In this document: in pieces, positions 58,058-64,000 of the stretch
Layout of the letters: each line of letters starts with the position of its first letter
Numbering within the stretch: the first letter of the stretch is position 1
NCBI GenBank assembly: GCA_028561875.1
Contig: JAQQTI010000002.1
Location: 186,001-250,000, forward strand
Origin: Methanomassiliicoccaceae archaeon COG_1
GTDB lineage: Archaea > Thermoplasmatota > Thermoplasmata > Methanomassiliicoccales > Methanomethylophilaceae
Reading direction: 5' to 3'
DNA length: 64,000 nt
Notes under the pieces: generated by a model
What the model was told of the DNA's origin: nothing
The model's input: only the letters and a program-made list of their open reading frames with translations
The model's database searches: none
Translations under genes and position numbers: made by a program

Positions 58058-58279
58058 ATGGCCAAGGGCCAGATTACGCGCGACACGGCGACGCAGCTCC
58101 GCGCCATCGCGGATCGGAAGGGCTCCGTCCGCCTCTCCGACGCCGCCGAGCTAGACCCCGTGCCGGAGGCGGAAGAGCTCCGCCTCCTCCTCGACTATCT
58201 GACGTGGTTCGGAATGTACGACCGCCGCATCGTCGACGGGCACTACGTCTGGTACCTCAAAAAGAGGGCCCGGCCGTGA
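58058..58279 (+). CDS. Small protein upstream of the integrase
   Basis: 73 residues (MAKGQITRDTATQ...). GGGAGG seven to eight bases before the ATG at 58058 favours this start over 58043. The C-terminal part (LLLDYLTWFGMYDRRIVDGHYVWYL) looks like a winged-helix fragment, so it could be an excisionase or integrase regulator. Stop overlaps the integrase GTG. Confidence 0.5.
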   Translation: MAKGQITRDTATQLRAIADRKGSVRLSDAAELDPVPEAEELRLLLDYLTWFGMYDRRIVDGHYVWYLKKRARP

Positions 58280-59190
58280 CGCGCCTGCCCTCCTCCCCGG
58301 AGTCCTCCATCGACGCCATGTGCCGCGCGTTCATGCGGGGGTCCGTCAGGTCGCCCCGCACCATCCGGTTCTACCGCGAGACCTGCCGCATCGTCGCCAA
58401 CATCCTCCGGGAGGGCGGCCGGCCCGCCCTGCCGTGGAAGATCGGCGAGGAGGACGTCGTATGGCTGCTCCGCGACCTCTCCGCCCGGGGCCTCGCCGTG
58501 CAGACCCGCAAGGGCTACTTCTCCGCCCTCCGCACCTGGCTCCGCTTCTACGATAACCGCTCCGTGGACGGGATGGAGGTCCGCTGGCCGGCGGACGCCC
58601 GCCCCAACGTGGACTGGCTCACCCTCGACCAGGCCAGGGACCTCCTGGCGGCCCCCAAGACGCCGACCGAGGCCCTGGTGGTGCACTGCGAGCTCTGCCT
58701 CGGGATGCGCCGCGTCGAGGTGCTCCGCCTCAAGCCCTCGTCGTTCTCCGGGGGCTACGTGGAGATCCTCGGCAAGGGCCCGCAGGGCGGCAAGCCGCGG
58801 CGGATGCCCTACCACCGCGACACCGCCGCCGTCCTCGCCGCGTACCTCCGGCACCGCGCCTCGCTGGTCGAGACCGCCCGCGCCGCCTGCCCCGGCGAGC
58901 CGGTGCCGGACGATCTCCTGGTATGGAGCCGCGGGCCCCGCCTCCGCGCCTACGCGGGGAAGGGCACCGGGATAGACCGCATGCTCAAGGGGCTGGGCGC
59001 CCGCATAGGCGTCCCCACCGTGAGCAACCACACCCTCCGCCGCACCTTCGGGCGGACCATGTTCCGCTCCGGGGTCGAGCCGGCGGTGATCGCCAAGATG
59101 CTCGGGCACTCGAGCATCGAGCAAACCCTGCGCTACATAGGCGTCGACGGCGACGACATGGACGCCGCCATGAAGATATTCAAGCTGTGA
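58276..59190 (+). CDS. Tyrosine recombinase (integrase)
   Basis: 304 residues from a GTG in a GTGA overlap. N-terminal SAM-like core-binding domain (about 1-110) and catalytic domain with Arg in CLGMRRVEVLRL, HTLRRTFG (His-x-x-Arg), and MLGHSSIEQTLRYIG containing the last His and the nucleophilic Tyr. It catalyses integration into and excision from tRNA-Pro. The gene ends 86 bases before the tRNA, and its last ~35 codons are part of the repeat found at the left end. Confidence 0.93.
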   Translation: MTRLPSSPESSIDAMCRAFMRGSVRSPRTIRFYRETCRIVANILREGGRPALPWKIGEEDVVWLLRDLSARGLAVQTRKGYFSALRTWLRFYDNRSVDGMEVRWPADARPNVDWLTLDQARDLLAAPKTPTEALVVHCELCLGMRRVEVLRLKPSSFSGGYVEILGKGPQGGKPRRMPYHRDTAAVLAAYLRHRASLVETARAACPGEPVPDDLLVWSRGPRLRAYAGKGTGIDRMLKGLGARIGVPTVSNHTLRRTFGRTMFRSGVEPAVIAKMLGHSSIEQTLRYIGVDGDDMDAAMKIFKL

Positions 59191-59292
59191 GTGTTATACC
59201 ATGAAAAACGATGGACAATATTGTGCAATGGAAGAGGGGATTGATTCCGCGGACCGCAAATCTGGCCGGGCCAGAGTGGGCCCGCCCGGATT
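59080..59292. repeat. Right copy of the attachment-region repeat
   Basis: Contains the integrase 3' end, a spacer with the palindrome ACAATATTGT (59215-59224), which is a possible recombinase arm site, and the tRNA-Pro 3' end. It matches 41619-41824 except for seven extra bases. Confidence 0.85.
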
Positions 59293-59349
59293 TGAACCGG
59301 AGTCAATAGGTCCCGAACCTACAAGGATACCAAGCTACCCCACGGGCCC
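59277..59349 (-). tRNA. tRNA-Pro (anticodon CGG)
   Basis: A 73-base cloverleaf: acceptor stem GGGCCCG/CGGGCCC, D-arm with AGCTTGGT loop, anticodon stem GTAGG/CCTAT around loop TTCGGGA (anticodon CGG), T-arm TCCGG/CCGGG with loop TTCAAAT, discriminator A. CCA is not encoded. Integration target of the mobile element, whose right end regenerates the 3' part. Confidence 0.93.
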
Positions 59350-59450
59350 AACATCGCAGGTCAGTCCGATTCAGGATAAAAAGTTTCCTTACAATCGGCG
59401 CGCACCCTCGTCGCGCATAGCTTTGGCATGCGATGCCCGCCTTCCGGTTA

Positions 59451-62090
<2,640 letters not shown>

Positions 62091-62224
62091 GGAATCACTA
62101 TGGGCGAGCGATATTCACGCCGTATTTAACTCTTAAATATCGCGCGGAACGGACGCGGCTGCCGGCCCCCGGGTTCAGAGGCACCGGGAATACTATTTCA
62201 ACGACGGGACGGATTCCCCCGCCC

Positions 62225-63635
62225 ATGCGCTCCCTCGTTTCCGATTCCCTCAAGGAGAGGCTCGAGGCCGCCCAGATGAAGCTCGCCTCCCGCGGCGTCC
62301 CGGTACTGATCGTGTTCGAAGGCAACAGCGGGAGGGCGATCACCCGCGTCGTCAACGAGGTCAGCCGCTGCCTCGAGCCCATGGGCATCGCCTACCACCA
62401 CTTCGACCCCGCGGAGATGCGCGGGACGAAAGGGATCGCCGCCATGCTCGCGGCCACTCCGGGCAAAGGGGACATCGCCCTGTACGACCGCTCCTGGTAC
62501 TCCCGCATGATCTCCGAGTACAACCTCGACGAGGGGGACGGTGAGCGGTGGACCTAGCAGGCGGTGAGCTTCGAGAACTACCTGCAGGACAATGGCACCT
62601 TCCTGGTGAAGATCTGCCTCGAGGCCGCCCCGGGGGCGCTCGAACGTCTCGCCGACGAATACCGCCCCACCACCTCCCTGAACACCACGTACCTCTCGGT
62701 GGACCACGTGGACCGCGTGAAGTACGCCGCCGTCATGGGGTGGCTGATGAGGAAGACGGAGTGCGCCTGCCCCTGGGACAGGGTGAGGATCGCCGGGCTG
62801 AAGCCCACCGTGGAGGAGACCGTGGGGGTTATCGCCAGGAGGCTCGAGGGTTGCGTCGAGAACGGCATCCCCCGGCCCGGGTGCGAGAGGGTCCGCGCGG
62901 AATACCCCAACCCCCGCGAGGGGCTGGACCCGCACGAGAAGTCCAAGGGGCTCATCGACCGGGCGGGGAAGCTCGGCGAGGAGCTCGGGAGGCTGCAGAT
63001 CCTGCTCGCCCTGAGCGGGAGGTCCCTCGTCTGCTGCTTCGAAGGATGGGACGCCGCCGGCAAGGGCGGGTGCATTAGGCACCTGTGCCACGCCCTCAAC
63101 CCTCGGGGGTACAGAGTCGCGCAGGTGAAGCGGCCGACACCGGAGGCGTACGACCATACCTACCTGTGGAGGTTCGCGGGCATGCTCCCCGGCCCGGGGC
63201 GCATCGCCGTATTCGACCGCTCCTGGTACGGCCGGATGATGGTGGAGCCCATCGAAGGGTTCTGCAGCGAGGAGGAGTACCAGCGCTCAGCGGCGGAGAT
63301 AAACGCCTTCGAGTCCATCCTCTCGGAGTCCGGATGCGTCGTCCTCAAGTTCTGGCTGGAGATCGACAAGGACACCCAGAAGGAGAGGTTCGAGGACCGC
63401 CAGAACGACCCCCTGAAAAGCTGGAAGCTCACCGAGGAGGATTGGCGGAACCGCGGGAAGTGGGACGAGTACTCCGTGTACGTGGACAGGATGATCTCCG
63501 CCACCAACACCCCCTGGGCGCCATGGGCCGTGATTCCCTCCGGCAGCAAAAAGCATGCGCAGGCCAAGGTTATGGAGGCCGTAGTCGAGGCCCTGAGGAA
63601 GGAGCTGGGGAATCGAGATCTGGTACTGTATTTCG
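62225..63635 (+). CDS. PPK2-family tandem-domain polyphosphate kinase/phosphotransferase with an in-frame UAG
   Basis: Two PPK2 domains in one polypeptide, as in polyphosphate:AMP phosphotransferases. The N-terminal domain has a degenerate loop (FEGNSGRAIT) but keeps ALYDRSWYSRMI. At codon 111 the frame hits TAG (62555-62557) and continues in frame with QAVSFENYLQDNGTFLVKI, the conserved segment after the DRSWY motif. The C-terminal domain has the full Walker A (FEGWDAAGKGG), AVFDRSWYGRMMVE, INAFESILSESGCVVLKFWL and NTPWAPW. So UAG must be read, probably as pyrrolysine, for a whole enzyme. Near the 3' end no in-frame stop precedes the terminator; one frame over, a TGA lies at 63666. End is approximate. 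Confidence 0.85.
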
Positions 63636-63654
63636 AACGTCAATCGACGTTTTT
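63636..63654 (+). terminator. Hairpin plus T run after the PPK2 gene
   Basis: AACGTC-AATC-GACGTT forms a six-pair stem with a four-base loop followed by a run of five T's. It lies between the PPK2 coding region and the promoter of the next gene. Confidence 0.5.
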
Positions 63655-63668
63655 CAACTTCGACATGA

Positions 63669-63676
63669 TTATATAC
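63669..63676 (+). promoter_or_regulatory. TATA box of the XRE regulator
   Basis: TTATATAC lies 30 bases before the ATG at 63699, the usual distance for a leaderless or nearly leaderless archaeal transcript. Confidence 0.55.
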
Positions 63677-63698
63677 GGAACGCGCTTAGGCCTGGGCG

Positions 63699-64000
63699 AT
63701 GTCCGACGAGCTCAAGGAGAAGATCGCGGGCGAGATCGCCCTGTCCCCGGAACCGGGGAAGGCGATCCGCAAGTGGAGGGAGGAGTTCGGAATCTCCCAG
63801 TACGAGCTCGCGGACGCCATGGGCGTCTCCCACTCCGTCATCAGCGATTACGAGTCGGGGAGGAGGAAGTCCCCCGGCGTGGGGGTCGTCCGCAAGATGG
63901 TCGGCGCTTTCCTCAAGATAGACGACGACAACGGGTCCCCGGTGCAGAACCAGTACATGCCGAAGAGGAGGCTCAGCTGCATCCTTGCCATGGACGAGTT
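63699..64000 (+). CDS. XRE-family transcriptional regulator (partial, runs off the right edge)
   Basis: The visible 100 residues start MSDELKEKIAGEIALSPEPG and contain a lambda-repressor-type helix-turn-helix (RKWREEFGISQYELADAMG then HSVISDYESGRRKSPGV). The layout matches the widely conserved archaeal XRE regulators that carry a C-terminal ligand-binding part, which would be outside the window. Its own promoter lies upstream. Confidence 0.85.
   Translation, partial: MSDELKEKIAGEIALSPEPGKAIRKWREEFGISQYELADAMGVSHSVISDYESGRRKSPGVGVVRKMVGAFLKIDDDNGSPVQNQYMPKRRLSCILAMDE

Larger units (their letters stand above)
41809..59292. mobile_element. Integrated pleolipovirus-like provirus or plasmid in tRNA-Pro
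   Basis: Bounded by a 16-base core TGGGCCCGCCCGGATT at 41809-41824 and 59277-59292; the right copy is the 3' end of an intact tRNA-Pro gene. Internal genes run mostly rightward with ATGA overlaps, ending in a tyrosine integrase next to the tRNA. The combination of an HUH replication initiator, signal-peptide surface proteins with C-terminal membrane anchors, small multi-helix membrane proteins and a P-loop ATPase in that order resembles the core of haloarchaeal pleolipoviruses. No capsid, terminase or tail genes are visible. Viral nature is inference; a conjugative or cryptic plasmid is the alternative. Confidence 0.8.

Overview
The window looks like chromosome of a GC-rich methanogenic archaeon of the order Methanomassiliicoccales (Thermoplasmatota) or a close relative; this assignment is inference. 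What supports it: archaeal-only enzymes (pelota, 3-dehydroquinate synthase II, ADH synthase, a GHMP-type shikimate kinase), an HTH-10 regulator, TATA boxes about 25-30 bases before start codons, an Ech-type energy-converting hydrogenase operon, and UAG (amber) codons lying inside conserved protein sequence, as expected where UAG encodes pyrrolysine. No pyl genes are in the window, so pyrrolysine use is inferred.

Layout. 1-1.3 kb: end of an AAA/DUF4143 ATPase and an unassigned stretch. 1.3-5.8 kb: asd and a histidine gene run hisG-hisC-hisH-hisA. 5.8-15.9 kb: an AT-richer defence-like island with a three-gene operon (unknown 721-residue protein, ParB-like protein, PLD-SNF2 helicase with an internal UAG), a Sau3AI/MutH-type restriction endonuclease divergent from a Vsr-C5 methyltransferase fusion, and a helicase relic. 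15.9-21.4 kb: carB-carA and pelA. 21.7-24.6 kb: a homocitrate synthase-family enzyme and a CPA2 antiporter. 24.9-30.1 kb: a complete archaeal shikimate operon (ADH synthase, DHQ synthase II, AroD-AroE fusion, shikimate kinase, EPSP synthase); asd upstream can supply its aspartate semialdehyde precursor. 30.0-36.3 kb: ABC-F ATPase, isocitrate dehydrogenase family enzyme, HTH-10 regulator, CYTH protein, flavoprotein, HPP membrane protein. 36.2-41.5 kb: echABCDEF on the minus strand.

41.8-59.3 kb: a 17.5 kb integrated element in the 3' end of tRNA-Pro(CGG), carrying an HUH replication initiator, a DnaQ-like exonuclease, many small ATGA-coupled genes, a RelBE-like toxin-antitoxin pair, a block of secreted and membrane proteins followed by a P-loop ATPase, a HExxH-PIN fusion, a winged-helix repressor and a tyrosine integrase. 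Gene content and order recall archaeal pleolipoviruses (HUH Rep, spike, small membrane protein, ATPase), so I read it as a pleolipovirus-like provirus or derived plasmid. A 206-base remnant of an earlier integrase end lies just outside its left attachment site. 59.4-64 kb: aconitase, a tandem-domain PPK2-family kinase with an internal UAG, and an XRE-type regulator cut by the window edge.

Two patterns run across the window. First, UAG is rare as a terminator and appears inside at least two conserved proteins (SNF2 helicase, PPK2) and probably in small element genes. Second, several host genes (asd, aroA, carA/carB, echD/E/F, end of ppk2) show single-base frame slips in G/C runs; homopolymer assembly errors are the simplest explanation, with real decay the alternative.
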